A stretch of DNA of 64,000 nucleotides from Massilia timonae CCUG 45783 (GCF_000315425.1 NZ_JH992925.1:62001-126000), one strand, 5' to 3'; counted from the stretch's first letter, positions 42,961 to 52,293 are shown. The notes: generated by a model from the letters alone, not told the origin. Numbers and translations are program-made.

Positions 42961-44157
42961 ATGCAGCCGCACGCCACGGACTGCGTCGCCGTCATCAACG
43001 CCGGCTCGTCCAGCATCAAGTTCTCGGTGCACCGCCTGCCCGACCTGGCGCTGGCCTTCAAGGGCCGGATCGAGAACCTGTACCGCGGCGCGACGCGCTT
43101 TATCGCGCAGGACGCCGACGGGGCCACGGTCGGCGAACGGAGCTGGCCCGACGCGCTCGACCACCACGCCGGCATGGCCTTCCTGATCGACTTCGCCGAG
43201 CGTGAACTCGCTGGCTACCGGGTGCGCGCGGTGGGCCACCGCATCGTGCACGGCGGCGTCGACTACAGCGGTCCGCAACGCCTGATCGAGCCCGTGCTCG
43301 AACGCCTGGAGCGGCTGGTGCCGCTCGCGCCGCTGCACCTGCCGCACAACCTGGCGCCGGTGCGCGCCTTGATGGCGCTGGCGCCCGGGCTGCCGCAGGT
43401 CGGCTGCTTCGACACCGCCTTCCATACGGCGCAGCCGGCGCTGGCCCAGGCCTTCGCGCTGCCGCCGGCGATCACCGACCTCGGCATCCGCCGCTACGGT
43501 TTCCATGGCCTGTCCTACGAATACATCGCGGCCACCTTGCCGCAGCATGAGCCGGCGCTGGCCGGCGCGCGGGTGGTCGCGGCCCACCTGGGCAACGGCG
43601 CCAGCATGTGCGCCATGCGCGGCGGGCGCAGCGTGGCCAGCACCATGGGCTTCACCGCCGTCGACGGCCTGCCGATGGGCACGCGCTGCGGCGCGCTCGA
43701 TCCGGGCGTGGTGATCTACCTGATCGAGGAACTGGGCATGGAAGTGTCGAGCGTGCAGCGCCTGATGTACCAGGAGTCGGGGCTGCTGGGCGTCTCAGGC
43801 CTGTCGTCCGACATGCGCACGCTGGAGGCCAGCAGCGATCCGCGCGCGCAGCTGGCGATCGACTTGCTGGTCTACCGGATCGGCCGCGAGCTCGGTTCGC
43901 TGGCGGCCTCGCTGGGCGGCCTGGATGCGCTGGTGTTCTCGGGCGGGATCGGCGAGAACAGCGCGCGCCTGCGCGCCGCCGTCTGCCGCGATGCCGCCTG
44001 GCTCGGCGCCGAACTCGATCCAGGGCTGAACGCCGCGCCGCCGCCCGGCGTCGCCCGCATCAGCGCGCCCGCCAGCCGGATGTCGATATGGCTGGTGCCG
44101 GCCAACGAAGAACTCATGATCGCGCGCCATACCCGCGATCTGCTGGAGGAAGCATGA
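42961..44157 (+). CDS. ackA: Acetate kinase (acetate/propionate kinase family)
   Basis: 398-aa ASKHA-fold kinase interconverting acetyl phosphate plus ADP with acetate plus ATP. The N-terminal NAGSSSIKF (13-21), the middle YGFHGLSYEYIAATLP, AAHLGNGASMCAMRGGRSVASTMGF and the C-terminal FSGGIGENSARLRAAVC are all intact. It starts 1 bp after pta and overlaps fabI by ATGA (44154-44157), so the three are coupled. Confidence 0.94.
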   Translation: MQPHATDCVAVINAGSSSIKFSVHRLPDLALAFKGRIENLYRGATRFIAQDADGATVGERSWPDALDHHAGMAFLIDFAERELAGYRVRAVGHRIVHGGVDYSGPQRLIEPVLERLERLVPLAPLHLPHNLAPVRALMALAPGLPQVGCFDTAFHTAQPALAQAFALPPAITDLGIRRYGFHGLSYEYIAATLPQHEPALAGARVVAAHLGNGASMCAMRGGRSVASTMGFTAVDGLPMGTRCGALDPGVVIYLIEELGMEVSSVQRLMYQESGLLGVSGLSSDMRTLEASSDPRAQLAIDLLVYRIGRELGSLAASLGGLDALVFSGGIGENSARLRAAVCRDAAWLGAELDPGLNAAPPPGVARISAPASRMSIWLVPANEELMIARHTRDLLEEA

Positions 44158-44921
44158 ACCATCATCCCATCCTGGAAGGCAAGCGCGCGCTGGTGGTCGG
44201 CGTCGCCAACGAGCACTCGATCGCCTGGGGCTGCGCCAAGGCCTTTCATGCGCTCGGCGCCGAGCTGGTGCTGACCTACCTGAACGACAAGGCGCGCCCG
44301 CACGTCGAACCGCTGGCCGCGCAACTCGGGGCGCGATTGCTGCCGCTCGACGTGCGCGAACCGGGGCAGCTGGAGGCGCTGTTCGCCGAACTGCAGCAAT
44401 CTGGCCGCCTCGACATCCTGGTGCATTCGATCGCCTTCGCGCCGAAGGCCGACCTGCAGGGCGGCCTGCTCGACTGCTCGCTGGACGGCTTCCTGCAGGC
44501 GATGGACGTGTCGTGCCACTCCTTCGTGCGCATGGCGAAGCTGGTCGCGCCGCTCATGACGCAGGGCGGCAGCATGTTCGCGATGAGCTACCACGGCGCC
44601 GACAAGGTGGTGCCGAACTATAACGTGATGGGGCCGGTGAAGGCGGCGCTGGAATCGTGCTGCCGCTACCTGGCCTACGAACTCGGTCCGCGCGACATCC
44701 GCGTGCACGCCATCTCGCCCGGGCCGCTCAAGACGCGCGCCGCCTCGGGGCTGAAGGATTTCGACCTGCTGCTGAGCGATGCGGTGGCGCGCTCGCCGCT
44801 GGGAGAGCTGGTCGACATCGACGACGTCGGCCAGGTGTGCGCCTATCTCGCCTCGGACTTCGCGCGCCGCCTGACGGGCAGCACCGTCTACGTCGACGGT
44901 GGCCTGAACATCATCGCCTGA
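44154..44921 (+). CDS. fabI: Enoyl-[acyl-carrier-protein] reductase FabI-type
   Basis: 255-aa short-chain dehydrogenase of the FabI type, reducing trans-2-enoyl-ACP with NAD(P)H. The cofactor loop is GVANEHSIAWG (16-26), and the catalytic Tyr156 and Lys163 are in NYNVMGPVK, at the same numbers as in E. coli FabI. The FabI-specific SYHGADKVVPNYN segment is present. Its operon position after ackA suggests a specialised paralogue rather than the housekeeping copy, but copy number elsewhere in the genome cannot be seen. Confidence 0.9.
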   Translation: MNHHPILEGKRALVVGVANEHSIAWGCAKAFHALGAELVLTYLNDKARPHVEPLAAQLGARLLPLDVREPGQLEALFAELQQSGRLDILVHSIAFAPKADLQGGLLDCSLDGFLQAMDVSCHSFVRMAKLVAPLMTQGGSMFAMSYHGADKVVPNYNVMGPVKAALESCCRYLAYELGPRDIRVHAISPGPLKTRAASGLKDFDLLLSDAVARSPLGELVDIDDVGQVCAYLASDFARRLTGSTVYVDGGLNIIA

Positions 44922-44935
44922 ACCCTGGAGCAACC

Positions 44936-45223
44936 ATGAAAGTCATCCTGTCCGGCCTGCACGGCGACGCCTGCGAGAGCGCCATCGTCGAGAGCTTCGC
45001 GCCGTTCTTCCACATCCGTCGCGTCGAGATGATCCGCGAAGGCTCGCCCGACAGTCCGTGGGCCGTGCTGCACATCGCCGATTCCTACGAGCGCGCCTGG
45101 GAGGCGTGCAATACGCTGCGCGGCGTCTTCCACCGCGGCAAACGCCTGCACATGTACATTCCGCTGCACCAGAGCGACATCTACCACGAGTTCGAGCCGC
45201 ACCAGCGGGTCGACATCCGCTAG
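44936..45223 (+). CDS. Small RRM-like protein at the end of the pta operon
   Basis: 95-aa cytosolic protein (MKVILSGLHGDACESAIVES, later PWAVLHIADSYERAWEACNTL and GKRLHMYIPLHQ). The beta-alpha-beta-beta-alpha-beta pattern and lengths resemble an RNA-recognition-motif fold; the RNP aromatic residues are not clear. GGAG lies upstream, 14 bp after fabI. I know similar small proteins annotated as RNA-binding in Burkholderiales, but function is unproven. Confidence 0.72.
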   Translation: MKVILSGLHGDACESAIVESFAPFFHIRRVEMIREGSPDSPWAVLHIADSYERAWEACNTLRGVFHRGKRLHMYIPLHQSDIYHEFEPHQRVDIR

Positions 45224-45442
45224 CTTTTCAGCTGCGCGCCCTGCCGCCACGCCGCGTGGAGGATGGATTTGGTGAGGACTCCTTGAACAGCCCGCGTGCT
45301 TTGCTATCCTGAAGCACATGGACATCCAACCCGAAACCCCCTGGGACAGCACGCCCGACGTTTCCGCCCGCATCGTCACCGCGATCGGCCGCATCGCGAC
45401 CGTGCTGCGCGCCGGCATGAAAATTTACCTGGCGCGCATGCC

Positions 45443-45472
45443 TTGCAACTTTCGCCAGGCGTCCGCTATAAT
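45443..45472 (+). promoter_or_regulatory. Promoter of the second tRNA-Ser gene
   Basis: TTGCAA (45443-45448), an 18-bp spacer and a perfect TATAAT (45467-45472), 36 bp before the tRNA. The rest of the 285-bp gap after the RRM-like gene (45224-45508) holds no convincing gene. Confidence 0.7.
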
Positions 45473-45508
45473 GCGGCCTCGCTTACGCGACCACGCAGCA
45501 CCGATTCA

Positions 45509-45801
<293 letters not shown>

Positions 45802-45860
45802 TTTCCTTTTCTGGCCCGCGCATGCGTCGCGCATCGATGGTGTCGAACCACGGGAAGTTA

Positions 45861-45890
45861 TAGACAATCTAATCTAGATCATTTAGTCTA
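45861..45890. promoter_or_regulatory. Nested palindrome upstream of the second TonB receptor
   Basis: TAGAC (45861-45865) and GTCTA (45886-45890) are exactly concentric with the 8-bp palindrome ATCTAGAT (45872-45879), giving 22 of 30 symmetric positions in an A/T-rich stretch 28 bp before the ATG. A likely repressor site. Confidence 0.45.
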
Positions 45891-45918
45891 CGTCGGAAAG
45901 ATAAGCGAGGTATCTGTA

Positions 45919-48051
45919 ATGAGATGTCGGAGCGCCGTTTTTTCCCTGGGTATTCTGTCGGCGTTTGAAGCACATGCGGGACAAGGCGATTCGCCGACCA
46001 GTCAGGTGGCAACGGTTGCGGTTCGTGGCAGTGCCGATTCGGAGCGTCGCAATGAAACGACGACGCGCATCGTCGTGGACCGCGACGACCTGCTCAAATA
46101 TGGGGATCGCACCGTGCTCGATGTGTTGAGGCGCCAGCCTGGCGTAACGGTCGTGAACAACGAGATACGGATGCGTGGCCTGGGCAGCGGCTATACCCAG
46201 GTGCTGATCAACGGCGATCGGCCTCCCGCCGGATTTTCATTGGACAGCCTGGCGCCGGGGTCGATTGCCAGGATCGAGATCATGCGCGCGGCAACGGCGG
46301 AATTCAGCACGCAGGCCATCGCGGGGACGATCAACGTGATCCTCAGGAGGGATGCCTCGAAAGCCAGCCGCGAGCTCATCGCCGGTTTCGGCGGCGCGGC
46401 CAGTGCCCGGTATCCCGGCTTGACCCTGAATGCGTCCGACAAGCTGGAAGAGTATGCGTACAGTGTCGGGGCCGGCATCAACCACAGCGATGTGGGCCAG
46501 GGCATGCATGAACGGGTCCGCGAGCGTCACCACGGCGCGGGCGCCGACCAGGTGCGCGCCACCGCTAGCCGCAACGATAACCGCTTTACCGGCCTGAACG
46601 CGAATGCACGCATCCAGTGGGATTCCGAGCGCGGCGACAAGTTGGCATGGCAAACGTTCGTCAACGCTTCGCGCTCCGCCGGCACGAGCCACCAGACGAC
46701 GGTCGTCGAATCGGGTCCGCTTTATCCCTATCCTTTATTGCTGCTGGACTATGATGGAAAGAATGCCAGTATCCGGTCCGACCTGAACTGGGCCGGGGAT
46801 CTGGGCGAGCGGGGCAAGCTCGACAGCAAGCTGGGGCTGTATCGCTCCCGTACGGAGCGCGGGATGTTCCGCCTGGGGCTCGCCGACAGCGCGCTGAGCG
46901 CGCTGGACCGGCGTTACGATACCGACGTCGCGGACCAGGGCGGCACATGGACGGGAAAGGTGTCGGCGGACTGGGCCGACAAGCACGCGATCGCCTTCGG
47001 CTGGGACGCGGGGTACAGCCGGTACCAGGAACACGAAGTCCAGCGCGAAGCCCTCGCGTCGACCGCGTCTTCCCCGGTCAATTTTGACAATACCTATCAC
47101 GCCAGGATTTCCCGGCTGGCCTTGTACGTGCAGGACGAGTGGGATGTCGCTCCCGGTTGGTCGATTTACCTGGGCATGCGCTGGGAAGCGCTGGAAACCC
47201 GGACCGGTGGCGACGCCGAAGGCGTCGAGCGCCGTTCCAGCGTGTTCAGTCCATTGGTCCAGACCGTATGGAAGATCCCGGGCAGTCACAACGATCAGAT
47301 CCGGCTTGCGCTGACGCGGACCTATAAGGCCCCGGAACTGCGGCAGCTGATCCCACGCCATTTTTATACCTCGTACAATTCCGCCGTGTCGCCGGACCAG
47401 ACCGGCAATCCGCAGCTGGAACCGGAACTCGCCACCGGCGTCGATGCGGCCTTCGAGCATTACTGGACGAACAAGGCGATGGCATCGGTGAGCGCCGGCC
47501 TGCGCAAGGTAACAGGCTTGATCAGGAATGCGATCAGGTATGACGGCGAGCGCTGGCTCGCATATCCGGAGAATTCCGGCGAGGCCACGGTGCGCACGCT
47601 GGAGCTCGAAGCCAAAGTGCCGCTCACCGCGCTGTTCGCCGCGGCGCCGCCAATCGACCTGCGCGCCAATATCGCACGCAACTGGTCACGGGTCGATGCC
47701 GTGCCAGGGCCGGACAACCGCCTCGACCGCCAACCGAGATGGTCCGCCAATCTCGGCGCCGACTACAAACGCGACGCCATCACCGTCGGCGCAACCTTAT
47801 CGATGGTGGCGGGCGGCTGGACCCGGCTGTCGCACGAAGAATCCAGCTTCGTCTCGCAACGACGCGATCTGCAAGCGTATGCCTTGTACCAGCTCGACGC
47901 CGGACGCCAGGTGCGATTCTCGCTCTTCAATGTTCTCAGGAACGATAGCGAGCGCGCCGACGCCTATGCCGACCCTGGACGCGCGCTCGAAAGCCGGATC
48001 TTCGTCGAAGGCTATCTCGGCTGGCGTGTGCAGTATGAGCAGAAATTCTGA
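45919..48051 (+). CDS. TonB-dependent receptor
   Basis: 710-aa outer-membrane receptor. Signal peptide MRCRSAVFSLGILSAFEAHA is followed by a plug with VATVAVRG (TonB-box-like), TVLDVLRRQPGVTVVNNEIRMRGLGSGYTQVLINGDRP and IARIEIMRAATAEFSTQAIAGTINVILRR, then a beta-barrel ending YEQKF with terminal Phe. The plug wording (VLINGDRPP, AEFSTQAIAGTINVIL) resembles the receptor subgroup often annotated as outer-membrane beta-barrel or siderophore receptors. GCGAGG precedes ATG 45919; the ORF from 45796 lies in the tRNA tail. It has no partner transport genes nearby; ligand unknown. Confidence 0.87.
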   Translation: MRCRSAVFSLGILSAFEAHAGQGDSPTSQVATVAVRGSADSERRNETTTRIVVDRDDLLKYGDRTVLDVLRRQPGVTVVNNEIRMRGLGSGYTQVLINGDRPPAGFSLDSLAPGSIARIEIMRAATAEFSTQAIAGTINVILRRDASKASRELIAGFGGAASARYPGLTLNASDKLEEYAYSVGAGINHSDVGQGMHERVRERHHGAGADQVRATASRNDNRFTGLNANARIQWDSERGDKLAWQTFVNASRSAGTSHQTTVVESGPLYPYPLLLLDYDGKNASIRSDLNWAGDLGERGKLDSKLGLYRSRTERGMFRLGLADSALSALDRRYDTDVADQGGTWTGKVSADWADKHAIAFGWDAGYSRYQEHEVQREALASTASSPVNFDNTYHARISRLALYVQDEWDVAPGWSIYLGMRWEALETRTGGDAEGVERRSSVFSPLVQTVWKIPGSHNDQIRLALTRTYKAPELRQLIPRHFYTSYNSAVSPDQTGNPQLEPELATGVDAAFEHYWTNKAMASVSAGLRKVTGLIRNAIRYDGERWLAYPENSGEATVRTLELEAKVPLTALFAAAPPIDLRANIARNWSRVDAVPGPDNRLDRQPRWSANLGADYKRDAITVGATLSMVAGGWTRLSHEESSFVSQRRDLQAYALYQLDAGRQVRFSLFNVLRNDSERADAYADPGRALESRIFVEGYLGWRVQYEQKF

Positions 48052-48100
48052 ACCAGATTCCTCCCGATACCTGAATCATCGGTCCAGCATCCCGCGCCGC

Positions 48101-49036
48101 TCAGCGCTTGACCGCGTGCAGCCACACCGCCGCGATCCGTTCCACGTCCTCGTAGCCCGGTTCGCCCAGCTGGCCGCCGAAGATGTCTGGATCGAGTTCC
48201 TCGTAGGTCCAGGTGTCGCATTGCGCTTCCAGGGTCGGGCGCAGGCTTTCCAGGAAGTGGTCGCGCTGGCCGCACAGGGCCACGCCGGTGTAGAGCATCA
48301 GGCTGCCGCCGCGGCGCAGGCGTCCCAGGCCCTGTTCGGCGATGCGGCGCGACAGTTCGGCGCCGAGTTCGCCGCCGCCATGGCGGTAGCGGCGCGCATC
48401 CGGATCGACCACGAAGGGCGGGTTCGACACCACCAGGTCGAAGTCGCCCTGCAGGCCGTCGAACAGGTCGCACTGGGCCAGCGCCAGGTTGGAAGCTCCG
48501 TTCAGGCGGGCGTTGACCATCGCCAGCTCGAGCGCCTTCGGGTTGATGTCGGCGCCGATCACTTCGGCGTGCGGGAATGTGCGGGCGATGGTGAGCGCGC
48601 CGGCGCCGCCGCCGCAGCCGATGTCCACTGCGCGCTCCGGCCCGGCGCCGACGAAGGCGAAGCCGCGCCGCATGGCGTTCACGAAGCGGTAGGTGTCGGG
48701 GCCGAAGAACACGGCGTCGTCGTCGCGCGTGGGCCAGGCCGAGTGGAACAGCAGCATGTCGTCCAGGGTCGACAGCCGGACCTGCGAACGCAGTCCATCT
48801 TCCGTTTCTTCCAGCACGCCGGCCTCCACCATCAGCGCGAGCACGCTGGCCGGCAGCAGCTCCCGGTCGAACGGCCGGCTCCAGCCGAACACGCCGCGCA
48901 GGTCGTGCGCGCGTTCGTTGCCGGGCCGGTTGTTGATGCGGCGATGGGTCGAGGGCGTGACCGTCATGAAGCGGTAACCGGCCTGGCGCAGGGCCGTGCC
49001 GAGGGCGAGGAGGGCGTTGGCGTTGGATGGGTTCAT
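48101..49036 (-). CDS. SAM-dependent methyltransferase with NPPF motif
   Basis: 311-aa class I methyltransferase. SAM-binding motif I is AVDIGCGGGAGALTIA, motif II is EVIGADINPKALELA, and the catalytic-type motif IV is VVSNPPFVV, found in enzymes that methylate amide or exocyclic amine nitrogens (PrmB/PrmC, RlmG, RsmC groups). An N-terminal domain of about 130 residues precedes it. I chose Met 49036 (MNPSNANALLALG); the extension to 49084 is poorly supported. The substrate, protein or rRNA, cannot be told. Confidence 0.85.
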   Translation of the reverse strand: MNPSNANALLALGTALRQAGYRFMTVTPSTHRRINNRPGNERAHDLRGVFGWSRPFDRELLPASVLALMVEAGVLEETEDGLRSQVRLSTLDDMLLFHSAWPTRDDDAVFFGPDTYRFVNAMRRGFAFVGAGPERAVDIGCGGGAGALTIARTFPHAEVIGADINPKALELAMVNARLNGASNLALAQCDLFDGLQGDFDLVVSNPPFVVDPDARRYRHGGGELGAELSRRIAEQGLGRLRRGGSLMLYTGVALCGQRDHFLESLRPTLEAQCDTWTYEELDPDIFGGQLGEPGYEDVERIAAVWLHAVKR

Positions 49037-49182
49037 TGCGCCAGCGTGGCACAGGCGGGGCGGCCGCTCCGTGCGCGCACGCACGTAGCATGTGTTCGTG
49101 CGCGGGCCGGATTTGGTGCATTATGTGATCAACCGGGGCAGCCAAAAAAATCGACCGGAAAATCGAGAGCGAGAGAGAAATC

Positions 49183-49365
49183 ATGACGCGCATGGAACTG
49201 GACGAAGTGCCGCGCAGCCGCATGGCGCGCGAGATCGCACGCGAGCGCCGCGAGCGCGCGCTGCACGACGAATTGCGCGCCGGCCTGGGCGCGCTGGACG
49301 ACCTGCGCGGCAAGGACGCGCGCGAACGCGCCGACACCTGCAATCTCAGGCGCGGCGGTAACTGA
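49183..49365 (+). CDS. Small charged protein, 60 aa, unknown
   Basis: Highly charged, probably helical (REIARERRERALHDELRAGL, then LDDLRGKDARERADTC). GAGAGAGAAATC precedes the ATG and gives a moderate ribosome site. It lies 28 bp before the YpfJ-type peptidase gene and may share its transcript. No family recognised. Confidence 0.5.
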   Translation: MTRMELDEVPRSRMAREIARERRERALHDELRAGLGALDDLRGKDARERADTCNLRRGGN

Positions 49366-49393
49366 AAACGAAACCTGAACACAAGGAGAACAG

Positions 49394-50275
49394 ATGCGTT
49401 GGGAAGGCGACCGTGAAAGCGACAATGTAGAAGACCGGCGTGGCGATGGCGGCGGCGGGGGTGGCGGTTTCGGCTTCGGAGGCCGCTCGATCGGCATCGG
49501 CACCATCGTCGTCGCCGTGGTCGCCTCCTATTTCCTGGGTGTCTCGCCGGCCACCATCCTTGGACTGCTGTCGGGCGGTGCGCCGCCGCAGCAGCAGGCG
49601 CAGGTGGAGCAGCCGCGCGCCGAGCGTGCCGACGATCGCGAGACACGCTTCGTGCGCACCACGCTGGCCTATACCGAGGATGCCTGGGCCCAGCTGTTCA
49701 GCGAACAGGGCGCGCAGTACACGCCGGCCCGACTGGTGCTGTTCGAAGGCCGCACCAGCACCGCCTGCGGCACCGGCGAAAGCGCGACCGGCCCATTCTA
49801 TTGCCCGGCCGATGGCAGGGTGTATATCGACCTGGGCTTCTTCCGCACCATGCAGCAACGCTTCAACGTCGAGGGCGAATTCGCCCAGGCTTATGTGATC
49901 GCGCACGAAGTCGGCCACCACGTGCAGAACCTGCTGGGCATTTCCAATAAAGTGCATGCGGCCCAGCAGCGGGCCAGCGAAACCCAGGGCAATGCCCTGT
50001 CGGTGCGCCTGGAATTGCAGGCCGACTGCTTCGCCGGCGTGTGGGCCAACCGCACCAACCAGCGCGAGAAAATCCTGGAGCAGGGCGACGTCGAGACGGC
50101 CCTGAACGCGGCCAGCGCCATCGGCGACGACGCCTTGCAGAAGCAGGCGCGTGGCGTCGTGGTGCCCGATTCGTTTACCCACGGCAGCTCGGCCCAGCGG
50201 GTGCGCTGGTTCCAGCGTGGCCTGGAAAGCGGGCAGGTGGCGTCCTGCAATACATTTGATGCCAAAAGTCTATAA
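49394..50275 (+). CDS. YpfJ-type neutral zinc metallopeptidase
   Basis: 293-aa protein of the putative neutral zinc metallopeptidase (YpfJ, PF04228) family. A Gly-rich N-terminus (residues 17-30) precedes a single membrane anchor (SIGIGTIVVAVVASYFLG, 32-49). The soluble domain has the zinc motif H171-E-V-G-H175 in VIAHEVGHHVQNLLG, with LELQADCFAGVWANR providing the downstream Asp/Glu ligand, and paired cysteines (TACGTGES, FYCPADG). AAGGAGA precedes ATG 49394. Physiological substrates are unknown. Confidence 0.9.
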   Translation: MRWEGDRESDNVEDRRGDGGGGGGGFGFGGRSIGIGTIVVAVVASYFLGVSPATILGLLSGGAPPQQQAQVEQPRAERADDRETRFVRTTLAYTEDAWAQLFSEQGAQYTPARLVLFEGRTSTACGTGESATGPFYCPADGRVYIDLGFFRTMQQRFNVEGEFAQAYVIAHEVGHHVQNLLGISNKVHAAQQRASETQGNALSVRLELQADCFAGVWANRTNQREKILEQGDVETALNAASAIGDDALQKQARGVVVPDSFTHGSSAQRVRWFQRGLESGQVASCNTFDAKSL

Positions 50276-50300
50276 TTGGCATCGATTTGTTGCCAATTTT
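50274..50300 (+). terminator. Terminator overlapping the peptidase stop codon
   Basis: AATTGGCA-N9-TGCCAATT with perfect 8-bp arms, starting in the TAA stop codon and followed by TT and an A/T-rich stretch. Confidence 0.6.
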
Positions 50301-50372
50301 AAATAATTCACTGATTTTATTCGATAAAATTACGTAAAATTTGCGTTCGTTTCCGTGCGCCTATCGCAATTC

Positions 50373-50421
50373 GTGACGTTTTGACATAAGTTTGTGTCAC
50401 ATCAACTCGTATCCATACGAG
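50373..50421 (+). promoter_or_regulatory. Promoter/operator region of the zinc dehydrogenase gene
   Basis: The 177-bp gap is strikingly A/T-rich. It contains TTGACA (50381-50386) as a good -35, flanked by GTGAC (50373-50377) and GTCAC (50396-50400). The perfect palindrome CTCGTAT-CC-ATACGAG (50406-50421) lies where the -10 would be, 32 bp before the ATG. Repression at this site is plausible. Confidence 0.45.
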
Positions 50422-50452
50422 CCGCGACCAACCGAATTGTGAAGGAGTACTC

Positions 50453-51637
50453 ATGCTGGCAATGAACTACCGCGGGCCATACCGGGTCCGCGCCGATCAC
50501 AAGCCCGATCCCGTCATCGAGCATCCCGGCGACGCCATCGTGCGCGTCACCCGGGCCTGCATCTGCGGCTCGGACCTGCACCTGTACCACGGCCTGGTGC
50601 CCGACACCCGCGTCGGCCACACCTTCGGCCATGAGTTCATCGGCGTGGTCGAAGAGGTCGGGTCGAGCGTGCAGCACCTGAAGGTCGGCGACAAGGTCCT
50701 GGTGCCGTTCAACCTGTTTTGTGGCTCCTGCTTCTTTTGCCAGCACGAGTTGTTCGGCAATTGCCACAACACGAATGCGCAAGCCACGGCGGTGGGCGGC
50801 ATCTATGGCTACTCGCACACGGCGGGCGGCTACGACGGCGGCCAGGCCGAATACGTGCGGGTGCCGATGGCCGACGTCGGCCCGATGGTGATTCCCGACG
50901 ATATCCATGACGACGACGCCGTCCTCATGACCGACGCGCTGCCCACCGGCTACCAGGCGGCCGAGATGGGCGACATCAAGGAGGGCGACACCGTGGTCGT
51001 GTTCGGCGCCGGACCGGTCGGCATCTTCGCCGCCAAGTCGGCCTGGCTGATGGGGGCGGGACGGGTGATCGTGGTCGACCACGTGGAGTACCGTCTCGAA
51101 TTCGTCAAGCGCTACGCCCAGTGCGAGGTCGTGAACTTCAGGGAAGTGAAGGACATGGCGCTGCACATCAAGAAGATGACCGACTGGATGGGCGCCGACG
51201 TTTGCATCGACGCGGTCGGCTGCGAAGCGGCCGGCAACACCATGCAGACCATCACCGGCGTCTACACGATGATGCAGGCCGGCGCCGCCACCGTGCTGCA
51301 CTGGTGCATCAACTCGGTGCGCAAGGGCGGCAACGTCTCGATCGTCGGCGTGTATGGCCCGACCTTCAACGCGGTCCCGATCGGCAATGCGCTGAACAAG
51401 GGCTTGACCCTGCGCATGAACCAGGCCAGCGTGCGGCGCCACCTGCCGCGCCTGATCGAGCACATCCGCGCCGGCCGCATCGATCCGAAACAGATCATCA
51501 CCCACCGGATTCCGCTGGAAGAAGTATCGGATGCCTATCACATCTTCTCGAGCAAGCTGGACGAGTGCATCAAGACTGTCCTGATCCCGCCGCGCGCCAA
51601 CGAAGTGCGCGCCGTCAAGGCCAGCGCCGGCCATTGA
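50453..51637 (+). CDS. Zinc-dependent dehydrogenase, formaldehyde-dehydrogenase-like
   Basis: 394-aa medium-chain dehydrogenase of the glutathione-independent formaldehyde dehydrogenase-like branch. Catalytic zinc ligands are in ACICGSDLHLYHG and GHTFGHEFIGVVEEVG. The structural zinc lobe is FCGSCFFCQHELFGNC. The NAD-binding loop is VFGAGPVGIFAAKSAW. The long insert in the C-terminal half (NTMQTITGVYTMMQAGAATVLHWCINSVRKGG) is typical of this branch. GAAGGAG precedes ATG 50453. The true substrate may be another alcohol or aldehyde. Confidence 0.88.
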   Translation: MLAMNYRGPYRVRADHKPDPVIEHPGDAIVRVTRACICGSDLHLYHGLVPDTRVGHTFGHEFIGVVEEVGSSVQHLKVGDKVLVPFNLFCGSCFFCQHELFGNCHNTNAQATAVGGIYGYSHTAGGYDGGQAEYVRVPMADVGPMVIPDDIHDDDAVLMTDALPTGYQAAEMGDIKEGDTVVVFGAGPVGIFAAKSAWLMGAGRVIVVDHVEYRLEFVKRYAQCEVVNFREVKDMALHIKKMTDWMGADVCIDAVGCEAAGNTMQTITGVYTMMQAGAATVLHWCINSVRKGGNVSIVGVYGPTFNAVPIGNALNKGLTLRMNQASVRRHLPRLIEHIRAGRIDPKQIITHRIPLEEVSDAYHIFSSKLDECIKTVLIPPRANEVRAVKASAGH

Positions 51638-51664
51638 GCGCGGCCACCGATCATAGGAGAAACC

Positions 51665-52270
51665 ATGGAAACACGACACGATATCGTTGCCGCCAACGAC
51701 CAGCACGACGGCCACCACGCCCCGGGCGAACATGACGGCGAAGGCCATGTGGGCCACGTGCACGGCGCCATCGCGCCGCGCCGTCCCACCCGCGAGCAAC
51801 TGCAGCACATCCAGGGCTGGGGCGCCGACCTCGACCGCAAGAACCGGCCCGCCGTGCCGATGGAGCGCACCCCGCCGCGCTTCATCAATATTCCCGACGG
51901 AGACCCGGTGCCGCAGGAGCAGCATGTGGAGGTGCTGGTCTCGACCGAGCGTCCCGGCCGTACGCCGCTGTTCGGCTCGGCGCAGCCGCCATCCGGCCTG
52001 TCGGGCGCGATCCGGCGCCTGGCCTTCAAGAGCACCGAGAACGACCTGCGCCACTGGCTATTGCTGCTGCTGGCCGACCGCGTCAATGTGGTCGAGGGCA
52101 TCGGCGACGACCTGGCCAAGGGCAAGGTGCCGAACATCCTGGCCGAGATGGGCATCAAGTCCGAGCTCAAGCACAATCCGGCCGGGCTGGTGAAGAAAGT
52201 GGCGATCGGCGCGGCCGTGATCGGCGCCGCCTGCTACCTGATGAAACGGCGCGACGGTCGCTATCGCTGA
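51665..52270 (+). CDS. His-rich N-terminus protein of unknown function
   Basis: 201-aa protein 27 bp after the dehydrogenase gene and probably co-transcribed. Residues 1-35 are His/Asp-rich (NDQHDGHHAPGEHDGEGHVG), a possible metal-binding tail. The middle is Pro/Arg-rich, and the C-terminal part has DLRHWLLLLLADRVNVVEGIG and a hydrophobic stretch VKKVAIGAAVIGAACYLM followed by KRRDGRYR, possibly a C-terminal membrane anchor. GGAGAA precedes the ATG. I do not recognise the family. A strong terminator closes the unit. Confidence 0.65.
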   Translation: METRHDIVAANDQHDGHHAPGEHDGEGHVGHVHGAIAPRRPTREQLQHIQGWGADLDRKNRPAVPMERTPPRFINIPDGDPVPQEQHVEVLVSTERPGRTPLFGSAQPPSGLSGAIRRLAFKSTENDLRHWLLLLLADRVNVVEGIGDDLAKGKVPNILAEMGIKSELKHNPAGLVKKVAIGAAVIGAACYLMKRRDGRYR

Positions 52271-52293
52271 CCCGGCCTGTCTGGCCGCACGCC

